DNA of 64,000 nucleotides from Rodentibacter caecimuris (GCF_024622045.1 NZ_JANKBP010000009.1); one strand, 5' to 3'; positions 1 through 7,996 are shown, numbered from the stretch's first letter. Made by a program: numbers and translations. Notes: generated from the letters alone by a model not told the origin.

Positions 1-54
1 ACTACGCCCGCTCCGCAAAATAATAGTGGATTTGATGATGGTATTCCATTCTAG
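1..54 (+). CDS. ssb: Single-stranded DNA-binding protein, C-terminal end only (partial)
   Basis: The window opens inside a reading frame whose last residues are NNSGFDDGIPF before a TAG stop at 52-54. An acidic tail ending in Asp-Asp-x-Ile-Pro-Phe is the hallmark of SSB proteins, where it recruits DNA repair and replication partners. Only about 17 codons are visible, so the OB-fold cannot be checked. The position at the edge of an integrated phage-like element suggests a phage or mobile-element SSB copy rather than the chromosomal gene; that is inference. Confidence 0.72.
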   Translation, partial: TTPAPQNNSGFDDGIPF

Positions 55-100
55 CACCCATGTATTTTAGAAATGTAAAATAAATATTCTGAATGACACC

Positions 101-123
101 GCCCACTTCCGTGGGCTTTTTTA
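101..123 (+). terminator. Intrinsic terminator after ssb
   Basis: A GCCCAC stem closes on GTGGGC over a TTCC loop and is followed by a run of six T residues. It lies between ssb and the repeat-protein gene. Confidence 0.75.
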
Positions 124-135
124 TAGGTAAACAAA

Positions 136-882
136 ATGCAAAAGAAATACGAACTGTTGAAAGATGACACCAAAGAATATTTGGGCAGAACGCTATATCG
201 CATTAAAGCCCTAATCTCTTTTGGTGCAGTAGTTGCCGGCGAACTTGGCGGCTATATCGAAGCAGAGAAAAATTTAGATCAATCTGGCAACGCTTGGGTA
301 TGTGGCAACGCTCGGGTATTTGGCAACGCTGAGGTATATGGCAACGCTCGGGTATTTGGCAACGCTGAGGTATATGGCAACGCTGAGGTATATGGCAACG
401 CTGAGGTATATGGCAACGCTGAGGTATATGGCAACGCTGAGGTATATGGCAACGCTTGGGTATATGGCAACGCTTGGGTATGTGGCAACGCTCGGGTATT
501 TGGCAACGCTCGGGTATATGGCAACGCTCGGGTATATGGCAACGCTCGGGTATATGGCAACGCTCGGGTATATGGCAACGCTCGGGTATATGGCAACGCT
601 CGGGTATATGGCAACGCTCGGGTATATGGCAACGCTCGGGTTAGTTCTTGCGCCATTGTTTCCGAGCGAAAAATGATTTTCTGGGCGAGTAATGTCGGTA
701 CCGAGAACGGTACACTCACAGTGTTTAATGGCAAGGATGACTTAATCGTTACAAGAGGTTGTTTTACCGGCACAGTCGATGAGTTTTTAGCAAAATCGGC
801 GAAAGTACATGACGAGAAAACCAAACGCGAGTATCAACTATTGATCGAAGTGGCGAAGAGCAGAATTTTAGGAGCGGATTAA
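136..882 (+). CDS. Hexapeptide-repeat protein (20 tandem GNAxVx units)
   Basis: The 248-residue protein has a short N-terminal region (about 1-50), 20 consecutive six-residue units of the form G-N-A-(R/E/W)-V-(Y/F/C) (about 51-170), and a non-repetitive C-terminal domain of about 80 residues. A six-residue periodicity with a small residue, Asn-Ala and Val at fixed positions is what one expects of a left-handed beta-helix, in which each unit forms one face of a coil. Similar YGNARV-type proteins are common in phages and bacteria, but I know of no assigned function. It is followed by a 1-nt stop/start overlap with the next gene, so the two are probably cotranslated. The repeats are nearly identical at DNA level, which points to recent expansion. 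Confidence 0.7.
   Translation: MQKKYELLKDDTKEYLGRTLYRIKALISFGAVVAGELGGYIEAEKNLDQSGNAWVCGNARVFGNAEVYGNARVFGNAEVYGNAEVYGNAEVYGNAEVYGNAEVYGNAWVYGNAWVCGNARVFGNARVYGNARVYGNARVYGNARVYGNARVYGNARVYGNARVYGNARVSSCAIVSERKMIFWASNVGTENGTLTVFNGKDDLIVTRGCFTGTVDEFLAKSAKVHDEKTKREYQLLIEVAKSRILGAD
286..645 (+). repeat. 18-bp tandem repeat array, 20 units
   Basis: The unit is GGCAACGCTCGGGTATAT with limited variation at the CTCGG / CTGAG / CTTGG and TATAT / TATTT / TATGT positions. Unit starts fall every 18 bp from 286 to 628. Variants are in blocks: five GAG units in a row, later seven CTC units in a row. This is typical of expansion by slippage or unequal exchange. The array encodes the hexapeptide helix of the surrounding gene and stays in frame whatever the copy number. 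Confidence 0.95.
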
Positions 883-1193
883 TGAACGAAATGCATATCA
901 GTATAGCTTATTCGTTTTTCTCTGAATTGTTTTGTAAGTACATACACGACAATTTTAATCTTAGAAGACCTAACCGATTAAGAGCGATTGAACAGGTTAA
1001 AAAATACTGGCTACTTTTAGATAGCGAAATGCGTGACTTTGTTGTTAAAGAAGCAACTAAGCAAGCCCGTTACTACGATGAGTTTAAAGACTTATTGGCT
1101 TGGATTGACGAAAATCGAAATAAAAGACAAACAACACCACAACCGCTCAATGCGTTTGTTGAGTTGCCGGTTATTGATACAAACCGAAAGTAA
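882..1193 (+). CDS. Hypothetical phage-region protein
   Basis: A 103-residue, mostly helical, charged protein that I do not recognise. Its ATG overlaps the stop of the repeat-protein gene (TAATG), so it is probably translationally coupled. An intrinsic terminator follows directly. Nothing in the sequence indicates an enzyme motif, signal peptide or membrane segment. Confidence 0.6.
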   Translation: MNEMHISIAYSFFSELFCKYIHDNFNLRRPNRLRAIEQVKKYWLLLDSEMRDFVVKEATKQARYYDEFKDLLAWIDENRNKRQTTPQPLNAFVELPVIDTNRK

Positions 1194-1200
1194 TTAACCG

Positions 1201-1221
1201 AACCGCTCTTGAGCGGTTTTA
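1201..1221 (+). terminator. Intrinsic terminator
   Basis: ACCGCTC pairs with GAGCGGT across a two-base loop and is followed by TTTT. It separates the repeat-protein pair from the MazG-like gene. Confidence 0.65.
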
Positions 1222-1236
1222 TTTTGGAGAAAGAAA

Positions 1237-1758
1237 ATGAAAGAATTAATCAAAAACATTGAGCAGTGGGCAGAAGAGCGAAATTTAATTGAAGGTTCTA
1301 CGCCACAAAAGCAAATGCTAAAACTGATAGAAGAATTTGGCGAATTATGTGGCGGTATAGCGAAAAATAAACCAGAAGTGATTAAAGACAGTATTGGCGA
1401 TTGTTTTGTCGTTTTAGTCATTCTTAATTTACAACATAATTGGGAAGTTTGTTTTGAAGATTACAAAGACAAATATGTATTTCAATTTATCAGAACAGAT
1501 TTAATCCCAAATGGATTAAATAACTTAGAAATAATTAGAGATATTTGCTCATTAATTCCCTCATTATATGGAATAAACATAAAACCAGTATTTGATGATT
1601 ATAGATATGCAATTTGGTCTATTATTGTGGCGTTAGAAGATTTGGCAAATATTTATGATTTATCGCTTACCGAATGTATTCAAAACGCCTACAACCAAAT
1701 CAAAGACCGGAAAGGCAAAATGATTAATGGTGTTTTTGTGAAAGAGGAAGATTTGTAA
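1237..1758 (+). CDS. MazG-like nucleotide pyrophosphohydrolase family protein
   Basis: The N-terminal 70 residues carry the helical MazG-like signature: an EExGEL motif (EEFGEL, near residue 35) and a later KDSIGDCFV segment, the acidic residues that bind Mg2+ in this superfamily. The C-terminus (ECIQNAYNQIKDRKGKM) resembles the end of phage MazG-like proteins. The middle part is longer than in minimal members, giving 173 residues. Family members hydrolyse (d)NTPs to monophosphates. In phages this is thought to sanitise nucleotides or reduce alarmones; which one applies here cannot be told. Good Shine-Dalgarno (TTGGAGA) before the ATG. Confidence 0.72.
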   Translation: MKELIKNIEQWAEERNLIEGSTPQKQMLKLIEEFGELCGGIAKNKPEVIKDSIGDCFVVLVILNLQHNWEVCFEDYKDKYVFQFIRTDLIPNGLNNLEIIRDICSLIPSLYGINIKPVFDDYRYAIWSIIVALEDLANIYDLSLTECIQNAYNQIKDRKGKMINGVFVKEEDL

Positions 1759-2024
1759 TGCGTAAAATGGTTGCAGAATTTCACTTTAAAAATAATGAAA
1801 GTGTAGCATTTCTAACGAATTTACACCTGAATAAACAAGATGACTTTAAAGTCCCACGAATCGTAGAAGATGATGCATTGGAAAAATACGATTTATTAGG
1901 AGATTTGTTAGATGCGGAAATAATCAATTTCCTATTGTATCTAAAAAATAATAATCCGGATAAATTTGAAAAAGTTTTGGAAAGATTTAATCAAAATGTA
2001 ATTGATAACATATTGCAAGAGTGA
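1758..2024 (+). CDS. Hypothetical phage-region protein
   Basis: An 88-residue acidic protein, unrecognised. Its ATG overlaps the preceding stop codon by one base (TAATG), indicating translational coupling to the MazG-like gene. No motif, signal or membrane segment is seen. Confidence 0.55.
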   Translation: MRKMVAEFHFKNNESVAFLTNLHLNKQDDFKVPRIVEDDALEKYDLLGDLLDAEIINFLLYLKNNNPDKFEKVLERFNQNVIDNILQE

Positions 2025-2034
2025 GGTTTTCAAA

Positions 2035-2271
2035 ATGACTAAAGAAAACAACGGTTGGATTAAGTGTTCGGAAGAATTGCCAAAAGTATTCGATCATAAC
2101 GGAGTTGAACGCAGCGATGTTGTGATGTGTTTTGGTATTGATGAGCCCGATGATGATGAAACTTATGTATTAGCTTATATGATTCAAGGTAATCGGTTTT
2201 ATGGATTTAACGGAGAGTGCACGAAAATAACCCACTGGCAACCTTTGCCACAACCACCAAAAGAAGGTTAA
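2035..2271 (+). CDS. DUF551-domain phage protein
   Basis: The 78-residue product starts MTKENNGWIKCSEELP and ends THWQPLPQPPKEG. The WI-x-C-x-E-x-LP opening and the THW-x-PLP-x-PP ending are the recognisable ends of the DUF551 family, common in phages and prophages and of unknown function. The ATG at 2035 is chosen over an upstream in-frame TTG because the family begins here and GAGG lies 8 bases upstream. Confidence 0.78.
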   Translation: MTKENNGWIKCSEELPKVFDHNGVERSDVVMCFGIDEPDDDETYVLAYMIQGNRFYGFNGECTKITHWQPLPQPPKEG

Positions 2272-2275
2272 AGCT

Positions 2276-2593
2276 ATGAATATAGTACAAACAAAAGAAG
2301 AGGTAATTTACGACTTCAAGAATGATTGCGCAGAAACTTGTAATAAAATACAAGAAGTCGTCAATTTTTGGATAAAGAGAAACAAAAAAGATAAATCATC
2401 ATTATTATATAAATCAAGTATTAATGTTGCTGATTTTAAATGTTGGTCTGTCAGTTATTCAATAGATCAAGACGGCAGTGGAGTTTTTATTATTTATTGC
2501 GAAGAAGGTGATGATAACAATTTATCTTATGAAATTAGTCTTATGGCAATAAGACAACTTGGGGTTGAGTGTGCTTGTATTATGAATTGGTAA
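2276..2593 (+). CDS. Hypothetical phage-region protein
   Basis: A 105-residue protein of unknown function, five bases after the DUF551 stop and so in the same transcription unit. AT-rich codon use resembles its neighbours in the element and differs from the core genes beyond the tRNA. Confidence 0.55.
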   Translation: MNIVQTKEEVIYDFKNDCAETCNKIQEVVNFWIKRNKKDKSSLLYKSSINVADFKCWSVSYSIDQDGSGVFIIYCEEGDDNNLSYEISLMAIRQLGVECACIMNW

Positions 2594-2612
2594 ATATCTT
2601 GGGTAAAAAATT

Positions 2613-3185
2613 ATGTTAAGTGAAAAAGAAATTGAAGCATTGAAGAAAGGTGCTTATGGTATAAACAGACAAGGGCAGAGAGTAAGAATTGTTAGTACAA
2701 ATCATAAACCTCCATACTCCATTCTGTGTTTAGTTGAGGTCAATGGACATGATGAGTATCAACCTTTGCGGTCAAATTTTACTCTCTATGAAAATGAAGA
2801 TAGCGGGCTGGATATTGTTGGATTATGGGAAGAACCATTTAATCTTGAACATGCATTAGCTGGTGAACCATTAATAAATGTAGAAACTAAAGAAAAATGT
2901 TATTTACTAAGTAAATCAAAATTTGCAAAGGTTGATGTTTATTATGTTGAAGAACAGGCTTCAATTCAGTGTTGGAATGAAACGGATTTAAATGTTAATT
3001 ATGTAATGTGGAAAGAACCAGAACCTACAAAATCTGAATATAAAGAATTACCTAAACCAACATCGATCCATATTAATAAAACTGACGAATACCAAGTTAA
3101 ACTTCGATTTGGTAGTGATGAAGATTATAACATTTGGGCAAAACATATAAGAAAGCATGCAGATAAATTATTTTATAAGGTATAG
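2613..3185 (+). CDS. Hypothetical phage-region protein
   Basis: A 190-residue protein that I do not recognise. It has mixed alpha/beta character with several aromatic-rich stretches (WKEPEPTKSEY near residue 135) and no signal peptide or membrane segment. It lies 19 bases after its neighbour and precedes an intrinsic terminator, so it probably closes this small operon. Confidence 0.55.
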   Translation: MLSEKEIEALKKGAYGINRQGQRVRIVSTNHKPPYSILCLVEVNGHDEYQPLRSNFTLYENEDSGLDIVGLWEEPFNLEHALAGEPLINVETKEKCYLLSKSKFAKVDVYYVEEQASIQCWNETDLNVNYVMWKEPEPTKSEYKELPKPTSIHINKTDEYQVKLRFGSDEDYNIWAKHIRKHADKLFYKV

Positions 3186-3218
3186 CAGAATAACGCAGTT
3201 TTAACCTAAATATCTACA

Positions 3219-3247
3219 ACCGCTTGCAGAAATGTGAGCGGTTTTGT
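3219..3247 (+). terminator. Intrinsic terminator
   Basis: AACCGCT pairs with AGCGGTT over a 12-base loop, followed by TTGTTTT. It sits just before the methyltransferase start. Confidence 0.5.
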
Positions 3248-3261
3248 TTTATGGAGAAACA

Positions 3262-4536
3262 ATGTTCACCTACGGCTCAATCTGTTCGGGGATTGAAGCG
3301 GCAAGTGTGGCGTGGAAAGGTTTAGGCAGGCCACTATGGTTTTCTGAAATCGAACCCTTTCCCTGCGCAGTGCTTGCACATCATTTCCCCGAAATTCCCA
3401 ATTTAGGCGATATGACCGCCTTACCCGAAAAAATCCTCAATCGTGAAATCCCTGCTCCCGATGTATTAGTCGGCGGCACGCCTTGCCAAGCATTTTCTAT
3501 TGCGGGCAAGCGAGAGAGTTTGAATGATGACAGAGGTAATTTAACCCTTACTTTAATCCATATTTTAGAGGCGATTGATTATGTCAGATTTAATGACGGA
3601 AAAGCTCCGTGCATACTCGTGTGGGAAAACGTGCCGGGTGTATTATCCACCAAGGACAACGCATTCGGACATTTTTTGGCTGGATTGGCTCAAGAACATC
3701 AGCCATTACAACCAACAGGGAGAAAATGGACAAACGTTGGTTATATACATTCAAAACGGACTATCGTCTGGCGAACGCTCAATGCTCAATACTTCGGACT
3801 CGCCCAACGTCGCAAAAGAGTGTTTGTTGTGGCAAGTGCTGGAAGACGAAGTATCGCCCAAATACTCATTGAGCAAAAAGGCGTGTCAGGGAATATTGAG
3901 ACGGGCGGAGATACGCCACAAAGCATTACCGCCTATGCTGAAAGTAGCTTTGGGGCATATCGCCAATCAAATATAGGCGGAACGCTAAAAGCGTGGGGCG
4001 GATGTTTATCGGGTGGAAGTGAAACATTTATTGTTCACGGCACGCAAGACCCAATCATCAGCCAAACGACCGCACATTGCTTGGGGAGAAATAACGGACA
4101 AGAGAATGTGTTGTTTGATATTTCACATCGGTCAGATGTAGCAAGGGTTCAGGATGATATAACGCCTACTCTTACTGCAAGAATGGGAACAGGTGGCAAT
4201 AATATTCCTTGTATTGCTCTTGCCGGAAATACTATTGGCAGAAAGCCAAACAACGGCGGTAATGGAAATGGTTTTGATGAAAGCGGAGTGAGTTACACAC
4301 TGACAAGCACAGATGTTCACGCAGTAGCAAATAACGTCACTGTACGAAAACTTACCCCGGTCGAATGTGAACGATTACAAGGCTTTCCCGATAACTGGAC
4401 GAAAATCCCATACCGAAACAAACCGATAGATGATTGCCCTGACAGCCCACGCTATAAAGCGATTGGGAACTCAATGGCAGTTCCGGTTATGAGATGGATT
4501 GGAGAACGCCTACAAACTTACTTAACCCAAGCCTAG
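3262..4536 (+). CDS. Phage-type DNA (cytosine-5) methyltransferase
   Basis: The 424-residue enzyme transfers a methyl group from S-adenosylmethionine to C5 of cytosine. The ordered motifs are visible: motif I (YGSICSGIEAAS), motif IV with the catalytic Cys (GGTPCQAFSIAGKR), motif VI (WENVPGV), motif VIII (QRRKRVFVVA) and motifs IX/X (ECERLQGFPDNW, then YKAIGNSMAVPV). The variable region between VIII and IX, about 200 residues, should hold the target-recognition domain; the target sequence cannot be read from it. The ATG at 3262 has GGAG upstream and is preferred over the in-frame TTG at 3244. No restriction endonuclease is adjacent, so it is probably an orphan methylase protecting phage DNA. 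Confidence 0.9.
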   Translation: MFTYGSICSGIEAASVAWKGLGRPLWFSEIEPFPCAVLAHHFPEIPNLGDMTALPEKILNREIPAPDVLVGGTPCQAFSIAGKRESLNDDRGNLTLTLIHILEAIDYVRFNDGKAPCILVWENVPGVLSTKDNAFGHFLAGLAQEHQPLQPTGRKWTNVGYIHSKRTIVWRTLNAQYFGLAQRRKRVFVVASAGRRSIAQILIEQKGVSGNIETGGDTPQSITAYAESSFGAYRQSNIGGTLKAWGGCLSGGSETFIVHGTQDPIISQTTAHCLGRNNGQENVLFDISHRSDVARVQDDITPTLTARMGTGGNNIPCIALAGNTIGRKPNNGGNGNGFDESGVSYTLTSTDVHAVANNVTVRKLTPVECERLQGFPDNWTKIPYRNKPIDDCPDSPRYKAIGNSMAVPVMRWIGERLQTYLTQA

Positions 4537-4553
4537 CGAAAGCTAGGTTTTTT
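4532..4553 (+). terminator. Intrinsic terminator of the methyltransferase gene
   Basis: CCTAGC pairs with GCTAGG across a GAAA tetraloop, followed by seven T residues. The hairpin begins within the last codons of the methyltransferase. Confidence 0.85.
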
Positions 4554-4569
4554 TATTGAGGCTAAAACT

Positions 4570-4728
4570 ATGAACTGGAATTTAATAGACAGCGTAATAA
4601 TATCCGGACTATTTACGATCTACTTAGATCAAATTTACTCTAGATGGGTAAAAGCACGAGATAGTGAAGATGAATTCTTTTACCGTGTAAAAGTCTGGCT
4701 AATACTGCATGAAGTTAAAGATGTTTAA
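4570..4728 (+). CDS. Small hypothetical protein (52 aa)
   Basis: An ATG at 4570 opens a 52-codon frame with a hydrophobic N-terminal third (SVIISGLFTIYL) followed by a charged C-terminus. It fits the tight gene spacing of the element and overlaps the next gene by 20 bases. It may be a small membrane-associated protein. Ribosome-binding signal is weak, so confidence is moderate. Confidence 0.4.
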   Translation: MNWNLIDSVIISGLFTIYLDQIYSRWVKARDSEDEFFYRVKVWLILHEVKDV

Positions 4729-4927
4729 ACAAGAATTACAAGTTATAAATAACAAACGATACGTCGTGCTTGAATGCCAATATAGACATATTTGGACGGT
4801 GGTCCAAGAAACTCATAGAACTGTAACAGAAGAACAAGCATTAGAAATCGTCCAATATTATCTTAAATACAAAGACATGATGCCGGAACAGCTAAAAGTT
4901 GTTGAAGTGCCAGATATTTTGAAGTAG
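4709..4927 (+). CDS. Small hypothetical phage-region protein
   Basis: A 72-residue unrecognised protein. The start could equally be the ATG at 4721 (MFKQELQ...), four codons downstream, which has slightly better upstream purines. Predicted mostly helical; no motif. Confidence 0.5.
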   Translation: MKLKMFKQELQVINNKRYVVLECQYRHIWTVVQETHRTVTEEQALEIVQYYLKYKDMMPEQLKVVEVPDILK

Positions 4928-4937
4928 TGGAGGAAAT

Positions 4938-5156
4938 TTGTTTCGTTGCTTTATCAAAGGTCATCAATTTTACAAATTAGATGATAACAAAACCCAATGT
5001 AAGCGGTGTGGAGAGATTAAATTAATCCCCTGTCACCATAAATTTAAAAACATTGCCACTTGCACGAAAAAAGATGAATTTGGGCATAGTGGTGTTACAT
5101 ACACACAATGCTGTGAAATCTGTGGCGTAATAATTAAGACAGAAATTAAATATTAG
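4938..5156 (+). CDS. Small zinc-ribbon-like protein
   Basis: The 72-residue protein has four CxxC-like or Cys/His groups (CKRC near residue 22, CHH near 32, CC-x2-C near 62), a pattern typical of small zinc ribbons in phage genomes. It begins with TTG at 4938, preceded by TGGAGG at a good distance; no ATG is available in the conserved part. The function is unknown. A structural or nucleic-acid-binding role is possible but not shown. Confidence 0.55.
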   Translation: MFRCFIKGHQFYKLDDNKTQCKRCGEIKLIPCHHKFKNIATCTKKDEFGHSGVTYTQCCEICGVIIKTEIKY

Positions 5157-5168
5157 GTAGGGTTAAAA

Positions 5169-5429
5169 ATGATAAACCTCAAAGCGAACAATATCAAATT
5201 TCACGAAACTGAAATTTTATGTTTCAAGGGTCATAAAAAATCGTGGAATTTCCGGCAAATGAAGAAGATTTATAAACGAGCTTTCGCTGAAATGGCAAAT
5301 CAAAATCAGTGGCTAACAAATCGTTGGAAGCCTAAACATATCCGCCTGAAGTGGTTGAGATTTGAAGCACAACACGCTCGAAAGTTTGAAAAAGTATTAT
5401 TACGGCTGATGAAATCAAAGTATTTTTAG
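5169..5429 (+). CDS. Small basic hypothetical protein
   Basis: An 86-residue, strongly basic protein (many Lys, Arg and Trp), unrecognised. It lies 12 bases after the zinc-ribbon gene and just before the HTH and integrase genes. The basic charge would suit nucleic-acid binding, but this is only inference. Confidence 0.5.
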   Translation: MINLKANNIKFHETEILCFKGHKKSWNFRQMKKIYKRAFAEMANQNQWLTNRWKPKHIRLKWLRFEAQHARKFEKVLLRLMKSKYF

Positions 5430-5438
5430 GGAGAGAGT

Positions 5439-5738
5439 ATGGAAGAAACCCTAACAATCAAACAGGTTGCAAAATACTTAAACCTTAAAGAAAGAACCGT
5501 TCGAAACCATATTTATGATTGGGGATTTTTCAAAATGACAGGTTCTCGCGTTTGGCGTATTCATAAATCCGATCTTGATCTACTCAAAAAACGATCTGAT
5601 AATGCTGATAGATTAGCTTTGTCGGTCGAAGAGGTACAACTATGTCGATCTACAAAAGAAACGAAAATGGCCCGTGGTGGGTTGATCTCGCAACCCCAAG
5701 CGGTAAAAGAATTAGACGCTCAACTGGCACGACTATAA
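5439..5738 (+). CDS. Excisionase-like helix-turn-helix protein
   Basis: Residues 4-55 (LTIKQVAKYLNLKERTVRNH ... WRIHKSDLDLL) match the small MerR-like HTH_17 / excisionase domain: a two-helix DNA-binding motif plus a short wing. Good Shine-Dalgarno (AGGGAGAG). Its location directly before the integrase suggests a recombination-directionality factor. The last 32 codons overlap the integrase start in another frame, which is unusual; the conserved domain ends before the overlap. Confidence 0.68.
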   Translation: MEETLTIKQVAKYLNLKERTVRNHIYDWGFFKMTGSRVWRIHKSDLDLLKKRSDNADRLALSVEEVQLCRSTKETKMARGGLISQPQAVKELDAQLARL

Positions 5739-6697
5739 AAAAGGAAGCGCAACAATATCACGATAGGCTTAAAGCTGAAATGTGGAAAATTGATAAACTT
5801 GATGCTCCGCCAGAGTATATTTTTGAAGAAGCATTACTGCATTATGTGCGCTCTGCTGAAGGTCAAAAAGATACTGCAACTAAAAAACGGCACGCCATCT
5901 ACTGGCGTAGCAAATTCTCAGGACGAGTATTAAGCTCTTTAACAACACAGGAAATTTTACAACATATTCCCACCAAGAATATGAACACTAAAAAACCTCT
6001 TGCTAATGCTACCCAAAACAAATATATCAAATCTATTTCTTTGATCTTGAATCTTGCACATAAAGCGGGGATACTAGACAAAGTGCCCTATATCCCTAAG
6101 AAAAAAGAGCCGCCAATCCGAGTGCGTTGGATCACTAAAGAACAAGCACGAGAATTAATTGGCAAACTTAGCCAAGATTGGATGCGAGCAATATGCTCAT
6201 TTGCTTTAATGACAGGAGCAAGGCGTACCGAAATCCTCACTTTAACATGGGATAAAATCGACTTCGTGCGTAAAGTAGCATTGGTTACTAACGATGTCGC
6301 TAAGTCTGGAAAAGCTCGCTCATTATTACTCAATGATGAAGCCATCACCTTACTTAAATCCATTCGTAACAGGCATTCCAAATATGTGTTTGTCGGTAGA
6401 AACAGTAATCCGCTAACGGATATCAACCGAAAGTCTTTCACGCTAGCAACGAAAAAATGCTTTCTAGTTGATTTCCATTTCCACGATTTGCGGCATACTT
6501 GGGCAAGCTGGCACGTTCAAGCAGGTACACCGCTATTCACGCTCAAAGAATTAGGCGGTTGGGAAACTCTCGAAATGGTCAAGAAATATGCTCATTTGAA
6601 TGCGGATCATTTGTTGGAACACGCAAACAAAGTAGAATTTCACGGCACATTTACGACACACCCAAAGCCTAAGACACATTTAAAACTTGTTGCGTAA
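5642..6697 (+). CDS. int: Tyrosine recombinase (phage integrase)
   Basis: The 351-residue protein has an N-terminal arm-binding segment (YKRNENGPWWVDLATPSGKR), a central core-binding region (about 65-150) and a C-terminal catalytic domain. The catalytic residues are visible: Arg in TGARRTEIL, the HxxR box in FHDLRHTW, Trp of GGWETLEM in the H/W position, and the nucleophilic Tyr in MVKKYAHL. The gene ends 31 bases from the 3' end of tRNA-Arg, so the attachment site is expected to be the tRNA 3' end. It would integrate and excise the element that fills the left end of this window. Confidence 0.92.
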   Translation: MSIYKRNENGPWWVDLATPSGKRIRRSTGTTIKKEAQQYHDRLKAEMWKIDKLDAPPEYIFEEALLHYVRSAEGQKDTATKKRHAIYWRSKFSGRVLSSLTTQEILQHIPTKNMNTKKPLANATQNKYIKSISLILNLAHKAGILDKVPYIPKKKEPPIRVRWITKEQARELIGKLSQDWMRAICSFALMTGARRTEILTLTWDKIDFVRKVALVTNDVAKSGKARSLLLNDEAITLLKSIRNRHSKYVFVGRNSNPLTDINRKSFTLATKKCFLVDFHFHDLRHTWASWHVQAGTPLFTLKELGGWETLEMVKKYAHLNADHLLEHANKVEFHGTFTTHPKPKTHLKLVA

Positions 6698-6728
6698 CAT
6701 ATAACTTTTTGAAAAATAAGACTTTTAA

Positions 6729-6805
<77 letters not shown>

Positions 6806-6857
6806 ATGTTAAGGATGATATCTTTTTTATGAAGTTCCAAGAGAAATATAAAAGAAA

Positions 6858-6934
6858 TGGTCGGCGAGATAGGATTTGAACCTACGACCCACTGGTCCCA
6901 AACCAGTTGCGCTACCAAGCTGCGCTACTCGCCG
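6858..6934 (-). tRNA. tRNA-Pro (anticodon TGG)
   Basis: The reverse complement begins CGGCGAGTAGCGCAGCTTGG, has an anticodon loop TTTGGGA and ends in CCA. It is nearly identical to E. coli proM. It lies 52 bases upstream of tRNA-Arg, on the same strand, and the two are probably cotranscribed. Confidence 0.96.
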
Positions 6935-7072
6935 ATAAGTGTGCCTAATTATAGTGAGGTTTCTTATTCAGTCAATCAATTTTTATTATTTTTGTATTTG
7001 ACTGCTCAAAATTATTTCAATTTCCCCATGCAGCATATTTGATTTTGTAAATTTCCCATTGTTAGATAAAAT

Positions 7073-7088
7073 AGCAAACGTTTACGTT
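7073..7088. promoter_or_regulatory. PurR-like operator upstream of folD
   Basis: AGCAAACGTTTACGTT closely matches the PurR consensus ACGCAAACGTTTGCGT, with the central CAAACGTTT intact. It lies about 20 bases before the folD start, so a purine repressor bound here would block folD transcription. Regulation is inferred from the motif alone. Confidence 0.6.
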
Positions 7089-7108
7089 TCCATTATTAAG
7101 GACTTTTA

Positions 7109-7957
7109 ATGACAGCACAAATTATCTCGGGAACTCAGCTTTCTAAGCAGATAAAATCTGAAATTTCAAAAAAAATTACCCACTATCGCAATGAAGATAA
7201 ACGCGTTCCCGGACTTGCCGTTATTCTCGTTGGCTCAGATCCCGCCTCTCAAGTTTATGTGGAAAGTAAACGTCGCAGTTGTGAGGAAGTCGGGATTAAT
7301 TCTAAATCTTATGATTTGCCGGAAACCACAACCGAACAGGATTTGCTTGATTTAATCGACCAATTAAATACCGATGAAACCATTGATGGTATTTTGGTAC
7401 AGCTTCCCCTTCCAAAACAAATCAATCCAGAAGCCATTATTGAACGTATTGATCCGAGAAAAGATGTGGATGGTTTTCATCCTTATAATGTCGGGCGTTT
7501 ATGCCAGCGAATCCCAACCCTACGTGCTTGTACACCCTATGGCGTAATGAAATTGTTAGAAACAACTGGCGTTGATTTACACGGTAAACATGCGGTTATC
7601 ATTGGTGCCTCAAATATTGTGGGTCGCCCAATGTCTTTGGAATTACTACTTGCCGGTGCAACTGTTACGGTTACTCACCGTTTTACAAAAGATCTGGAAA
7701 GCCATGTACGCCAAGCCGATATTTTGGTTGTCGCGGTTGGTAAACCTAACCTTGTACCGGGTGAATGGGTAAAAGAAGGGGCTGTTGTCATTGATGTCGG
7801 TATTAACCGAATTGAAGGAAAATTAGTGGGTGATATTGGATTTGAAGCCGCAGCCCAAAAGGCAAGCTACATTACACCGGTTCCTGGGGGCGTAGGTCCA
7901 ATGACAGTCGCAATGTTGATGTATAACACACTATACGCTTACGAGCATAATAATTGA
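7109..7957 (+). CDS. folD: Bifunctional methylenetetrahydrofolate dehydrogenase / methenyltetrahydrofolate cyclohydrolase
   Basis: FolD interconverts 5,10-methylene-THF, 5,10-methenyl-THF and 10-formyl-THF in the cytosol and supplies one-carbon units for purines and formyl-methionine. The 282-residue length is normal. Signatures seen: YVESKRRSCEEVGI with the catalytic Lys (near 56), the DGILVQLPLPKQ substrate segment (near 95-106), and the Rossmann GASNIVGRPM motif (near 166) with PVPGGVGPMTVAML at the C-terminus. A PurR-like box lies upstream. Confidence 0.97.
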   Translation: MTAQIISGTQLSKQIKSEISKKITHYRNEDKRVPGLAVILVGSDPASQVYVESKRRSCEEVGINSKSYDLPETTTEQDLLDLIDQLNTDETIDGILVQLPLPKQINPEAIIERIDPRKDVDGFHPYNVGRLCQRIPTLRACTPYGVMKLLETTGVDLHGKHAVIIGASNIVGRPMSLELLLAGATVTVTHRFTKDLESHVRQADILVVAVGKPNLVPGEWVKEGAVVIDVGINRIEGKLVGDIGFEAAAQKASYITPVPGGVGPMTVAMLMYNTLYAYEHNN

Positions 7958-7966
7958 GTGTAATAA

Positions 7967-7996
7967 AAAAGTGCGGTTATTTTTGACCGCACTTTT
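7967..7996. terminator. Inverted uptake-sequence pair, bidirectional terminator
   Basis: AAAAGTGCGGT and ACCGCACTTTT face each other across TTATTTTTG. The pair forms a stem flanked by A and T runs, between the convergent folD and ndh genes. It is both two DNA-uptake signals and a terminator. Confidence 0.82.

Noticed and set aside
279..824. A 181-codon antisense frame and two other + frames over the 18-bp repeats
   Set aside because: They arise because the repeat unit has no stop in these frames; they have no independent start context or domain.
3575..3976. Frames of 133 and 87 codons inside the methyltransferase gene
   Set aside because: The methyltransferase frame has all conserved motifs across this stretch, so the others are shadows.
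6857..7042. A 61-codon + strand frame over tRNA-Pro
   Set aside because: Its first 25 codons are the complement of the tRNA gene.
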